Shown: positions 1 to 10,054 of the stretch, in pieces | How positions within the stretch are numbered: the first letter of the stretch is position 1 | Layout of the letters: each line of letters begins with the position of its first letter | Assembly (NCBI GenBank): GCA_001661515.1 | Contig: LUVW01000034.1 | Span: 62,001 to 126,000 of the forward strand | Direction of reading: 5' to 3' | Length of the DNA: 64,000 bases | Source of the DNA: Capniomyces stellatus | Taxonomy: Eukaryota > Kickxellomycota > Harpellomycetes > Harpellales > Legeriomycetaceae | Notes under the pieces: model-generated | Databases searched by the model: none | Seen by the model: the letters and a program-made list of their open reading frames with translations, nothing else | What the model was told of the DNA's origin: nothing | Made by a program: the position numbers and the translations under genes

Positions 1-378
1 AACTCCTTGTTTACTGCCGTCTTCATGGGTAACTCTCAAAAAATTTAAATCACTGCTTTCTTTACTTTGATTTAACTGCTGCTGCTTTTGCTCTTGCTGC
101 TGCTTTTGCTCTTGCTGCTGCTTTTGCTTCTGCGTATCTTTGTTTTTATTTTGGCTTTGTGGGCTTCGATACCTGTTTTTGCTTTGGCTGTTGTTAATGC
201 TGCTTTTGTTTAACCCATAACCAAGCTCTGGGCCCAATGGAAATATTGGCACCCTGTCAGGCTTGTTCTTCTGGGCTATTGTCACTCGCTTCAGACATTT
301 TTTGAGACCTTTATAGTCTAGATACTTGGTCTGCCATTCCGGAACAGCCTCTGATTCAATGTACTTGCCGAATTTCAT
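1..378 (-). CDS. SPX-domain protein, N-terminal part (SYG1/XPR1-like), cut by window edge
   Basis: Reading leftward from the ATG at 378, 126 codons stay open to the window edge. The protein begins MKFGKYIESEAVPEW and continues with TKYLDYKGLKKCLKR. This is the opening helix pair of an SPX domain, whose lysines bind inositol pyrophosphates and sense phosphate. The start resembles phosphate exporters of the SYG1/XPR1 family more than Vtc or Pho81 proteins, but the deciding C-terminal EXS or transporter part lies outside the window. After residue 60 comes a low-complexity stretch rich in Gln, Asn and Lys, with repeated EQKQQQ units, before ordered-looking sequence (LNFLRVTHEDGSKQ) resumes. Such a linker splitting the SPX domain is common in fungi. 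SPX identity is near certain; the subfamily is an inference. Confidence 0.85.
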   Translation of the reverse strand, partial: MKFGKYIESEAVPEWQTKYLDYKGLKKCLKRVTIAQKNKPDRVPIFPLGPELGYGLNKSSINNSQSKNRYRSPQSQNKNKDTQKQKQQQEQKQQQEQKQQQLNQSKESSDLNFLRVTHEDGSKQGV

Positions 379-2396
379 ATCATACGTTCTAATAGTTCCT
401 GGCTCTTACTTTACAAACTCATTGGAAAAAAAATTGAGAAAACAAACGATACTACTTTATAATAACCAACAATAGCACAAAAAAGTTATTTAAAAAAAAT
501 ATCAGTCAAAGCGATTAATAACAGAACAACAAAATAACTTTTCTCCTAACCCTTAGATGGGATTTTACCTCTGTTGCTTTGTTTCTAAATACTTTGTTTG
601 GTGTTTACTATTTAGCCAAGTTTTTGTTGACAAAATTTTTTGTTTGCCAGTCAAATGTTCACGTTCACTACTGATTGGTCTTGGCACCACCAATTGCGAC
701 ATAATGGAACAATCTTCAGCAATTATTTACTTCCTCTAAAAAATCATGGGTAGCTTTAAAAAGCAATCTAAAATTGTGTGGTTTAATCTAATCATTGACT
801 AGTTTAGCTACCACCATTTCCATTGCCATTGCCATTGCCATTTCTCATCTCATCTTTTTTTTTTTGGCAACAATTGTATTCGAGTCAACCCAATTTTGAA
901 TGACTCAATAGGTCCTGATTGAGGATCACCAATAAAAAACTGCACTGTTTAGCTCAAACTCGGCAGTCAATTGGCTTAACCAAAAGTTTTGCAATCTTTT
1001 ATTGGCCAGGTATACACTTACGTTCGCTTTTTTATAAATATATCAATCTCGAAATTGAGCTTAGTTTTTTCTACCACTATTTTTATTTGCCACCCTTTGT
1101 TATGTTTGAAGTATGTCATTGAACCTGATCGAGTTTTAAAAACTAACCACATAGATATCCACTAAACGGTTGAAATATAGACTCTGTATAACAATATACA
1201 CACTCTCTTTTAAAGAAAAGGACAGCATAAACCGAAGTTTGGTCTAAAAGCAGCTTGACATACACTATCGTCAAAGCAAGGTTACGCTTTGCAGCCGTTC
1301 AACTCGAATGTTTGTTGATTCTAGCGGCACTGCTTAGGGTTTTACCAGTTAAGAGCGTCCATTATTTACCATTTCTACCAAACGTTGACATACCGAGTTA
1401 CAATTCCCCAATTCTAAATGTTTTTTTTCATTTGATTGAGGTAATTTTAGACTTTAGCGTATTTCAACTAATGTTGTAACGTTATTAGCAATTCACGATG
1501 GCAAAAGCTATTTTTGGTATTAAACAAGGCATATCGGGTTTTGCAACTATCAAAGCAGCGTTTTCAGTTTATCTGGTAAAAAGGCTAAACCAATATAGGC
1601 TGAAATCTAGGGTCTAGTTTCATATAACAGCCTACTTTGCCCATTACCAACCTAATTATCAAATACAAAAATAATGCATCAGCGTGCTCTTTTTTAAATG
1701 GTTTGAAAACGGGCTGCCTTTTGCTTTGTTGCATTGAATTAACTAACAAGTTTGTACTATTAGGTAATTTTGTTTATAAATGTTGGTTGATTTAGATAAT
1801 GAATGTCGAGAAAATGGCTAAAATTAGCTACAATAATGGTAAGTAAAAATTCAAACAATAATCTTATAATAATAAATAAATAAATAAACCGAACAGAGCT
1901 TAATGTGGATTTCGCGCTAGTAGGAACTTGGTTGTAGTGATGATTTACGGAAGGGAAAGCATCAGGATCAATATCAATTATGTCATTGGTAAAGCGTGGT
2001 ACAGAGTCTATTTAAAAAAACAAAACTGGTCAACTACTCAGCCTTTTAGAACTTTGCAACCTTTTAGGTTTAAGTTTACCGGCAAAAAAAATTGTTAATG
2101 ACAGGAAAAACAAAATGAAAATAAAAGTGCTATGATGTGCATAAAATCCAACTTGGCAAAAGCAAAAAAGTAAAACTATAAGGTAATAAGGTATGCCCTT
2201 TTCTGAGTAGTGAAAACAATCCCAACTTTCTACTTTACCTTAAAACACAAATCGCCGTTTGACAACTACCATCACTCATTACTACATCCCACAAACTACA
2301 TTTTAAAAACATATACAAGTACATACATATCATTTGTGATATACGTTAACAGATAGACAGAGCACGCATATACCTTTATTATAAAAATCAATCAAT
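379..2396. other. Intergenic region, 2.0 kb
   Basis: This divergent spacer between the SPX gene (-) and the LPMO-like gene (+) should hold both promoters. The only structure I see is a short CCATTG hexanucleotide repeat near 816-845 and several A/T runs. The short open frames at 557-739, 919-1122 and 1255-1479 have no recognisable family or composition bias and are not called. Confidence 0.6.
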
Positions 2397-3299
2397 ATGC
2401 TTCACATTAAACTTGCTATTTTTCTGGGTGTTGCCTTATACAATGCTAGCGCGCATATAGCAATGATAGAGCCGTGCATTAGGTACTCTCCGGACGCTAA
2501 AAACTGCCCAAAGATACCGGAAGGCGAAGTGAAGGACGAGAGCATTAAAATACCGATAGGAAGCTCAAAACAAATATTCCAGCCTCTTTGTAAGCACAGT
2601 AAACCATACAGCAAGCCAGCAGTGACATGGGACGCGGGGCAAATCGTGGAAATCAAATTTGGACCTGATGCTAGCCATCATGGAGGCGGCCATTGTCAGT
2701 TCTCTATGTCTTATGATGGTGGTAAGAAATTTGTCGTGATCCGTGATGTCAAGAGCTATTGCTTTGTAAAAGACAAAAAGGTTTCAGAAAAGCCCGAGAC
2801 TTTAAGCTATAAGATCAAGCTCCCAAAAAACCTGCCTGCAAGCAAAAATGCTATTTTCTCTTGGAGTTGGATCAACGCCAGAGGCGACAGAGAGTTCTAC
2901 ATGAATTGTGCTGATGTCGCCATCAGAAGCAACTCGACGAGTTTCACTGGCCCTGAAATGTTAATTGCGAATTACGGGCCCAAGTACCCTGTTATTCCAG
3001 ATTTTGGCAATGACTATAAAACAGGACTCGACTTGTTCAAGAAGAGACCGCTAATAACAGTGGGAACTCCTAAAAGCAAAAATTCTTCAAAGAATAAAGC
3101 CGAACCAAAGAAAGAAAGCACTTCAAAGAATAAAGCCGAGACAAAAAAGGGAACTCCCACAAAAAGCGTAGCTGACAAGAAAGAGAAGAGTCCAAAGACT
3201 AAAACTGAAACAAAAAAGGGAACTCCCACGAAAAGCGTAACTGACGAGAAGAAGGCCTCAGAAAGCGTAGCTGCCAAGAAAGATTTCTCAGGTTTCTGA
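2397..3299 (+). CDS. Secreted LPMO-like protein (AA11/chitin-binding type-4 like) with lysine-rich tail
   Basis: The 300-residue protein starts with a signal peptide (about residues 1-19, ending NASA). Cleavage would expose His20 at the mature N terminus, the first ligand of the copper 'histidine brace' of lytic polysaccharide monooxygenases. A second histidine cluster (H94, H95, H99 in DASHHGGGHCQ) can supply the other ligand. The segment SWSWINARGDREFYMNCADV is typical of AA11-like fungal LPMOs, which oxidise chitin, and Cys residues suitable for disulfides are present. From about residue 222 the chain becomes a repetitive Lys/Thr/Ser/Glu tail (units like KKGTPTKSVADKKEK), as in extended AA11-like proteins. 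The tail ends at a stop inside an inverted repeat block. In-frame repeat sequence of the same kind resumes downstream to 3788, so the tail is probably shortened. Catalysis is inferred, not shown. Confidence 0.8.
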   Translation: MLHIKLAIFLGVALYNASAHIAMIEPCIRYSPDAKNCPKIPEGEVKDESIKIPIGSSKQIFQPLCKHSKPYSKPAVTWDAGQIVEIKFGPDASHHGGGHCQFSMSYDGGKKFVVIRDVKSYCFVKDKKVSEKPETLSYKIKLPKNLPASKNAIFSWSWINARGDREFYMNCADVAIRSNSTSFTGPEMLIANYGPKYPVIPDFGNDYKTGLDLFKKRPLITVGTPKSKNSSKNKAEPKKESTSKNKAETKKGTPTKSVADKKEKSPKTKTETKKGTPTKSVTDEKKASESVAAKKDFSGF

Positions 3300-3443
3300 T
3301 TTTGACTTTGTTTTTTCCCTTGAGGGTGCTTTTCGCATTGACTGCTCTTCTTCCGGAGTCTTTCGCATCGACGGTTCTTTCTCTTCTCAGGTTTCTGATT
3401 TTGACTTTGTTTTTTCCCTTGAGGGTGCTTTTCGCATTGACTG
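3289..3443 (-). repeat. Inverted repeat block (99-bp unit, about 1.6 copies) inserted in the LPMO tail
   Basis: A unit beginning at 3289 recurs 99 bp later at 3388, and the second copy ends at about 3443. On the plus strand the block is T-rich with several stops. On the minus strand it is open and reads as a Lys/Gln-rich low-complexity peptide, like tail coding sequence turned around. The left-flank text GAGAAGAAGGCCTCAGAAAG (starting 3246) recurs at 3444, exactly 198 bp later. Both 99 and 198 are multiples of three. Confidence 0.8.
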
Positions 3444-3788
3444 GAGAAGAAGGCCTCAGAAAGCGTAGCTGCCAAGAAAGAGAAGAGTCCAAAGACTAAA
3501 ACTGAAACAAAAAAGGGAACTCCCACGAAAAGCGTAACTGACAAGAAGAAGGCCTCAGAAAGCGTAGCTGACAAGAAAGAAAGCACTTCAAAGAATAAAA
3601 CTGAAACAAAAAAATACGAGTCTTCGAAAAAAGTAGCTGCCAAGAAAGAGAAGAGTTCAAAGACTAAAACTGAAACAAATAAGGGAACTCCTACAAAAAG
3701 CGTAGCTGACAAGAAAGAAAGTATCTCAAAGAATAAAGCCGTTGAAATGAAATACGAGTCTTCAAAAAAACCGCAGAAAACAAATTAA
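3444..3788 (+). pseudogene. Displaced C-terminal tail of the LPMO-like gene, in frame but beyond the stop
   Basis: From 3444 the reading frame used by the LPMO-like gene is open again to a TAA at 3786-3788. It encodes about 114 residues of the same lysine-rich repeat, with units such as KSVTDKKKASESVADKKES and ending KKPQKTN. Frame, composition and repeat units all match the upstream tail. The simplest reading is that this was, or in other haplotypes is, the original C terminus, cut off by the inverted block at 3289-3443. Assembly error in a repeat is the main alternative. Confidence 0.65.
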
Positions 3789-4407
3789 ACAGATGTTAGT
3801 TGTCACGACTAACCGAGTTTAGGTGAATTATTGTGGGGAGTTACTGGGTACTTGAACAGCAAGATTATGTGTATACCAAACCGGGTACCAACAGCAACCA
3901 TGAATCATGTTTTTTATAGCTTGGAATCACTTTGAAATGCTTCGTGCCTGTATGAGTATATACGCTTGCTATAATTTATCTCAAAGATCCACACGTATAA
4001 CACATATTCTGCTTTATTAACACCTTTAGAGTAGTCTTTTTTTTATTTTTCAGTAAAGTTCTGCACTTTTTGGCATTTTAATTTATTGGACGGATAATAA
4101 TAGAAATTTCATATCAAAGAAATTCAGAACAAACCAATGCTATATAACGTACAAAACGGTTTTCGTTGCGATTAAGATGAACAGCCAAAGCCCCATGTCC
4201 AGCTTTGAAAAAATATGTCTAGTTTTTTATTTAATTTTGTCAGGAGTGATTTTTCAAGCAAATAAGAGATAACAATACTATAACGCAACTAAAGCGCTCG
4301 AGTCTACATTATAGCGTTTTGGCTTTGCGACGCGGTATATATTAGAAGATCATCCAGGCTGTGGTGCCGCTGAATGAGGTTTACAACTGCGGTGGTTCTG
4401 CAATTGC
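3789..4407. other. Intergenic region, 0.6 kb
   Basis: This is a convergent spacer between the LPMO-like gene and the Sec14-like gene. It is AT-rich with T runs near 4030-4045. I see no gene or structured repeat. Confidence 0.6.
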
Positions 4408-5373
4408 CTATTCCGTGGCACTATGCTCACAAAATTTCTCAATTACTGGCCAGTATACTTCGTGGTTGTACTTCCACTTGGCTTTCCCGCCCAACTTTAC
4501 CTCCAGATGCTCCAAATCGAAGTGCGAATCTAGATTTGTCCAAGGACCAATTTCCTTGGCGCTGTTAGGATTTGACTCTTTGGCTGGTTGGTTACTAGAC
4601 GCAAACAGCAACTTTTTTTTTGTTTCTGGATCAATGAACGGCGAAATTATTTTGTAAAAGATCAAAAATATAGTTGGCGGGTTTAATATTATGCCTCTAT
4701 ACATTCTCTCGGGATAATGCGATTGGAGGACATCCAAAAAGCTGATGGCTGAGGCTGGAGAAACAGAGTTACTATAGGTCGACACAGACTGATCAATAAA
4801 TATTGTCATTTTGGTTACATTCTTTGGCATCATCCGTATACAGCACTCGATCAGGAACACCACCAACTTCATTTGATTGTCGTGGTCCTTGGTGTTTTGA
4901 AGATAGGGCTTCAAAAAAAGCACTGGGTGGCCACCCAAATCAAACCCGTGTAGGTGGCACTTTCCGGTCCTGCTTTCAATTTCAATATCAGAAGGCAGTA
5001 TCGCGTGTGGGCGATATGTTATTCTCCATTTCAGCGTTTTTAATAGCGACTTTTTGGCCTCTTCTATTTTACCTTTGCGCGCTCTAATGTACATCAATAT
5101 CGTGTTTTGCTGCATAAGCCACTCTCTACTATCAAACTTTGGCCTATCGTCATCTACCTCAGTTGGCAAATCCACCAGCAACTCTTCAATGTTGTCCTGG
5201 ATTAGCTTAATCTGCTCGAGTTCTGCTTCGGTTACTGGATCGTCAGTGGAGGTATAGCTTTCCAGAGGCGCCTTTAAAATAGGAATACTGTCGAAATTGC
5301 TGCCATCTAATTCAACTATCTCTTCCTTGTTTGGGGACTTTTTTTTGAAAAACGAAAACCCTAAAACGCTCAT
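4408..5373 (-). CDS. Sec14-like CRAL-TRIO lipid-transfer protein
   Basis: This is a single-exon gene of 321 residues. Residues 91-122 form the CRAL-TRIO N-terminal helices, with a basic RARKGKIEEAKKSL segment. The lipid-binding CRAL-TRIO domain spans about residues 135-290, including GHPVLFLKP, a FIDQS strand and HYPERMYRGIILNPP, which is the signature of Sec14 gate and exchange loops. After it comes HLEVKLGGKAKWKYNH, matching the C-terminal 'ELGG...Y.H..YW' element of the fungal Pdr16/Pdr17/Csr1 class of phosphatidylinositol-transfer proteins rather than canonical Sec14. It should act in the cytosol or on membranes, exchanging phosphatidylinositol or other lipids to tune phosphoinositide signalling. 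The start MSVLGFSFFKKK is the only upstream Met. Which of Pdr16, Pdr17 or Csr1 is closest cannot be decided by eye. Confidence 0.87.
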   Translation of the reverse strand: MSVLGFSFFKKKSPNKEEIVELDGSNFDSIPILKAPLESYTSTDDPVTEAELEQIKLIQDNIEELLVDLPTEVDDDRPKFDSREWLMQQNTILMYIRARKGKIEEAKKSLLKTLKWRITYRPHAILPSDIEIESRTGKCHLHGFDLGGHPVLFLKPYLQNTKDHDNQMKLVVFLIECCIRMMPKNVTKMTIFIDQSVSTYSNSVSPASAISFLDVLQSHYPERMYRGIILNPPTIFLIFYKIISPFIDPETKKKLLFASSNQPAKESNPNSAKEIGPWTNLDSHFDLEHLEVKLGGKAKWKYNHEVYWPVIEKFCEHSATE

Positions 5374-7814
5374 ATTTAGCTCGAATACAAGAAAGAAAAT
5401 AGCACACTCCTCGGGCTCTTGCTATGGGTTGCTAGTAGCTTTGTGCGTACCAACTATTCGGGTAAATTAAAGGGTGTAAAGAATAAATCCAAATTCTAAA
5501 GTTTTGAGTTTCAAAGAAAGGGCTATGTTGGGTTTTTATCAGAGAAAAACACCAAAAAAAAATGAAAAAAAAAATGGAAAATTAGTAGCAAAAGGAAAAG
5601 AAAAAAAATTAGTGGAAATCAAACCTTGATTTTAAGAGTTTCATTTTATTTGACCAAAATAAGCGACGTGAACTAATTATAGATTGAACAGAAACGATTA
5701 GTCTCAAAAGATATGTACGTAACTAAGTCTGCTGTAATTAAACTATAGTTACTGTACCTGTGCTGTTAGTAGTTGAGCGCGTCATCTCTTGGCAATTCTA
5801 GTTTATAATAGAGACAAGCTTGCTTAATAAAGGCACCTTTTATGATACATGTTACCACTTTGAATAATGATATAAGGGCCTTTTGTGTAATGCTGTTTTG
5901 ACTTGTCAGTATATTCCACAGGAGCCGCTTTACACTTTTACACTTTTACACTTATAGTCTTAGTCTCAAGTCTTTACTCCAACTCAAAATTACACTGCTT
6001 GATTTGGAATAGAAGGAGCGGCATTGCTAAAGATCCTTACGTTTGGTAGGTCTGCCTGGGTTTTCTTTTGAAATATATCTTGATTTTTTCACCATCACCA
6101 TATAGTCGCCTACTCATTGGTGGGATAACTGAGTTGATCACTAATAGGTAATCTGCAGTTTAATTCGTAAAGCAAATAGGTTCAAATTTACTATTTTACT
6201 TGAGAATCCACTAAATTCAAATGCCTTAAATCTCTAAAAACAATAGTTGAATAAAACCATTGGCCAAAACAAATAGATTTAATCATGGCCTCTTGCCCCT
6301 CACTTCCATAAACAGCTTTGATAAATTGCCTGACTTTCTTGCGATTGGTTCTCAGGTTCAACATTTTTAGTTATAAATTCAAGGAACAAAAAGAAGAAAA
6401 ACAGACTAGATTCATGAAATTTCTAAATATGCTCTTTATGACTTTAAAGCACTCATTTTCAGGGAAATTTCGGTTTTTTAGCAAAGGCGCAAATGGTCCT
6501 TTAAAAAAAGCAAGGCTACTAAACTAAGTCCCACTTTATACTTTGAACTCTTGTAAGAAATATTGATAGACTGGTATGGTAAAGCGGGGGGGGGGCTAAT
6601 TGTAGCTCTTTTTCCAAACACACAGCCTCAGTTGAATTGAAGTTAAGTGACCAAAAAGAACATCAAAATCAAGAATACAAAATACAATTAGGGAGTTCTT
6701 TGAAAAAGTGTAGAAGGTAATTAGAAACAAAAATATAATCGAGACAGGGGAATAAGCCATTGGTTAATTCAAGAGTCGTTAACAATAACAGAATGACACA
6801 GCCGAAATTAGTTTTGAGATTGAGCAGCGCAACTGTTTGGGCTAAGGACGATCGACTTGGTCAATCCCGACATCTTTTTTTTTTTATAATGTCAAAAAAA
6901 AAAAATAGAAAAATAGAATCACTGAGAAAGTATTTTGGACATTTTGCCTAAAAATATTCACGGACTATTCTTTGAAAGCAGAAATAAGGTAACAGTTGTT
7001 ATGCTTGGTTGTGGTATTGACAGCGGACTTGAACATCAAGATTGAAAGCTGAAATGCAAAAGCTTACAAATAAAAACATTTACTGAGCCAATGGGTGTTC
7101 AAATGTCATCAGAATGATATTGCTATAAAAAAACGAACAATTAGAGGAATTAAAAAAAAACAAAGCAAAAATAGCAAAAGTTGGATAGCTGGCCAATGAA
7201 AACCAGTCAATTGTACTGAAATAAAGTACAAGTGAACTAAATTGAAAAACAATAAATCAATATTTAGCCTGGAGAAAGTAAAAATAAATCGCCATCATGC
7301 ACTATGGAATCTTGAAGAATTTGCTGGCATTGATATAGTAAAAAGTGGGAAAGGCGGGAAAAGTGGGAAAAAAAACAAACAAAATATAAAGACAGCTAAT
7401 AGACAAATCAGGCTTGACGCATTCAAGCGCAGCTTAATTTTACAAATACAAAATCTGAAATAAAACAGGAAAGGGTAAACCAAAGCCCAAACAACCCAAT
7501 GAAAAAATAAACACAAAAGCATTAAATTAAGTGTATGAAATTGTTATTAAAATAATTAGCTAGAAAAATTGAAGAAAATTTTAAGAGTAGAAAAAAAAAA
7601 GATAATAAATAAAAAAAATAAACGATTTGGAAAAGTATACTTATTGTTTTGAAATACCACAATTACAGTTAAAATAAAAAAAGACACCGGTTGACCCTAC
7701 CGTTTGAATTGATCCATATCACAATAACCTTCCCTAGTCACATTTAGTAAGATATACTCTTCAACACAGTTTTAATTTAGTTTACATCAGCCCAACAGTA
7801 AGAAACAAATAAAA
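5374..7814. other. Intergenic region, 2.4 kb
   Basis: This divergent spacer lies between the Sec14-like gene and the RRM gene. It contains a triple TACACTTT-type repeat near 5930-5955 and a run of ten G at 6586-6595. Purine-rich A/G tracts occur near 7140-7180 and 7560-7620. Open frames at 6318-6527, 6760-6951 and 7242-7463 are lysine-rich translations of A-rich DNA and are not supported as genes. Confidence 0.6.
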
Positions 7815-8823
7815 ATGTCAACAGAAACAACTGCCCAAGTTCCAGCCAACAATGCTGAGGATTACGTCCAAAAGGTGTTTGTTGGAAATCTCGCATTCTC
7901 AACCACCAATGAGTCACTCACCGAATCTTTCAGCGAAATCGCTAAAGTGTAAGTATATATGAGAAAGCAAACAAACAAGTAAATGGATGAATAGATAAAA
8001 GCCAAAGGAATAAGCTGAATGATGGAAATGATGACTGGATTATAATAAAGATTCAAAGTGTAGAGTAATATGCTTGAAGATGGCTTGAGTGAAGATGAGC
8101 AAGTAGAGAAAAAAAAAGATGAAAGAACAGGGGCTTGTTAAATACTCTGGTCTGCTGAATAAGAGTATAAAGTAATAAAGATGAACTGAATGTATTTCTA
8201 ATAGTAAAGAAGCACGCATCATCACCCGTGGACCACGCTCGCTCGGCTACGGATTTGTTGTGTTTGAAGATGATGTGTCAATCGACGATGCTATCAGCAA
8301 GCTTAACAAGCTGAGCCTGGATGGACGTGAAATCAATGTTGAAGCAGCCCGCCCAATGGATGAGGACAAGAAGGCGTCTGCCCGCCCTCGCCGTGGAGCA
8401 CCACGTCGTGCACGTGGAACTTCGCAGCGCAAGTTAGGCGAAGGTGAGACTGAAGAAGAACACACAGCCAACCCACGCCGTCGCTTCAACAAGCCAAGAA
8501 ACGAGGACAGAGGAGAACGCGTTCAATCAGACACAACCGTGTTTGTTGCCAACTTGCCATTCAGCGTTAAGGACGAAGAGTTGAAGGAGTTCTTTGCGGA
8601 TTTCGAGGTTACCGAAGCTCGCGTTGCCACCAGAACCTTCTATAACCGCGGTGTCAGATCAAAGGGATTTGGATTTGTCACTTTTGCTACTAAAGAGGAG
8701 CAAGAGAAGGCATTGCAGAGATTCACTGAGACACCAATTATGATTAAGGATCGCGAGATCACAGTTAAGCCAGCATTGAACGTTGTTGAGCCAGCTGAGG
8801 AAGTTGCTGAGGAGAAGGAATAA
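7815..8823 (+). CDS. Two-RRM RNA-binding protein (Sbp1-like)
   Basis: There are two exons, 7815-7948 and 8205-8823 (250 residues). The intron (GTAAGT...TTCTAATAG) interrupts the first RRM. RRM1 has RNP2 KVFVGNLAF and RNP1 GYGFVVF; RRM2 has RNP2 VFVANLPF and RNP1 KGFGFVTF. Between them lies a short Arg-rich linker (ARPRRGAPRRARG) resembling the RGG segment that separates the two RRMs of yeast Sbp1. Sbp1 binds mRNA and eIF4G to repress translation and promote decapping. The C terminus is acidic (EPAEEVAEEKE). Two RRMs are directly visible; Sbp1-like function is inferred from architecture and size (294 residues in yeast). The start ATG is followed by a Thr/Ala-rich leader and then immediately by RRM1. 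Confidence 0.85.
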
Positions 8824-10054
8824 ATATTTTTGCTTTGTTTTTTTTTTTTTATCTTTAGATATTTAAGAGTAAAGTTAATTTAAAATTTTAAAAAAAAATT
8901 AAATTAAAAAAAGCAAAGAATAATGCCAAATGGTTTTTGGTTGTGATTGGATAATTGTTGAGTTGTTGCGACAGCATGTCCTCGCTTTTATGAAGCGGGG
9001 GGGCTGACAAGACCGAGTTGTGTTTGGTTTGGGTCAATATAGTTGTTGAGTTACTTGTGGTTAGTGTGTTGAATGTGGACAAGTTGACCTGCAAAACTGA
9101 AAAAGTTGGGGGGTGACGGCATCAAAAGACAAAAGTTATTGCTAATCCATTTAACAAAAGGGGAATTGGCGCACACATTATCTATCCGGTGTTGCAAAGA
9201 GATAGTAATACAGGAATGGGGAGGGGGGATATATACTTTTGAGTTTGTTAGTGTAAAAGCGCAGGGTAGTGTTAATGTATGGATATGATTATAAAGTGTT
9301 TAATTTGGCCAAATTTTCTTGTGATTTGGTGGGATGATGGATCGCTTTAGAGCCGTTGGAGTGAAAAGTACAATGGTTCAATTCCTCGCCAAATTGCTTG
9401 GTTTAAGTCAAAACTTAGTAATTAGATTTCACGCAGTTGGGCTAAAAAAAAATTAGCAAAAAATTAAAAATTTATGTTTGACAAAATCAAAAATTAAATA
9501 TTGCCTTAGTGATGAAAAATGTTTGCTTTCTACAAGTCTTAATAAGTGTGACATTAATGTCTTGGGAACCTAGGTTTAAATTCGTTTAAATTCTGGGGGA
9601 CCCTCCCGAGGCCTCACTTAACCGATGTGGACGTATAAAATGGAACAAACATGTCTGAAAGGTTTAAAAAAAAATGTAATTTTTTTAATTTAAACTTATA
9701 CTTTTCCCCTCTCTTTCTAGTAGAGATCGCTAACTGAAGACAAAAAAAAAATTGACCAAGGAACCAAACCAAGTGACACGAAAGATTCAAGGAAAACTTC
9801 AAACGAAATAACGCCAAATAAACAAAAAGACTGAGTGGGGGGTAGTTTGTATGTTAAATTTTCGCAAAACATAAAATGAATAGTGGTAAATATGGAATGT
9901 GGTGTATATATATATAGATAGATAGATATTGGTACTAGTAGAGGGGGAAGAAGCAACAAAAAAAAAGAAAGGAAAAAAGAAATAATGGAAAAAGAAATAA
10001 AGAAAGAAGTGGAAAGAAAAGAAGTGGAAAGGGTATGGCATCAAGTTTTAGCTA
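8824..10054. other. Intergenic region, 1.2 kb
   Basis: This is a convergent spacer between the RRM gene and the Afi1-like gene. It has poly-T after 8833 (probable 3' processing region of the RRM gene), a G run at 8997-9003, a TATATAGATAGATAGATA patch near 9907-9928 and an A/G-rich tract near 9958-10030. No gene is recognised. Confidence 0.6.

Noticed and set aside
3014..3712. 232-codon minus-strand open frame over the LPMO tail
   Set aside because: It is the antisense of the lysine-rich tail. A/G-rich coding repeats leave the opposite strand free of stops, and its Phe/Leu/Ser-rich translation has no family pattern.
9324..9400. tRNA-like segment: GGTTCAATTCC motif and complementary ends ATTTGGT/GCCAAAT
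   Set aside because: The T-arm stem does not pair, no D-arm or A-box fits, and no anticodon arm can be drawn.
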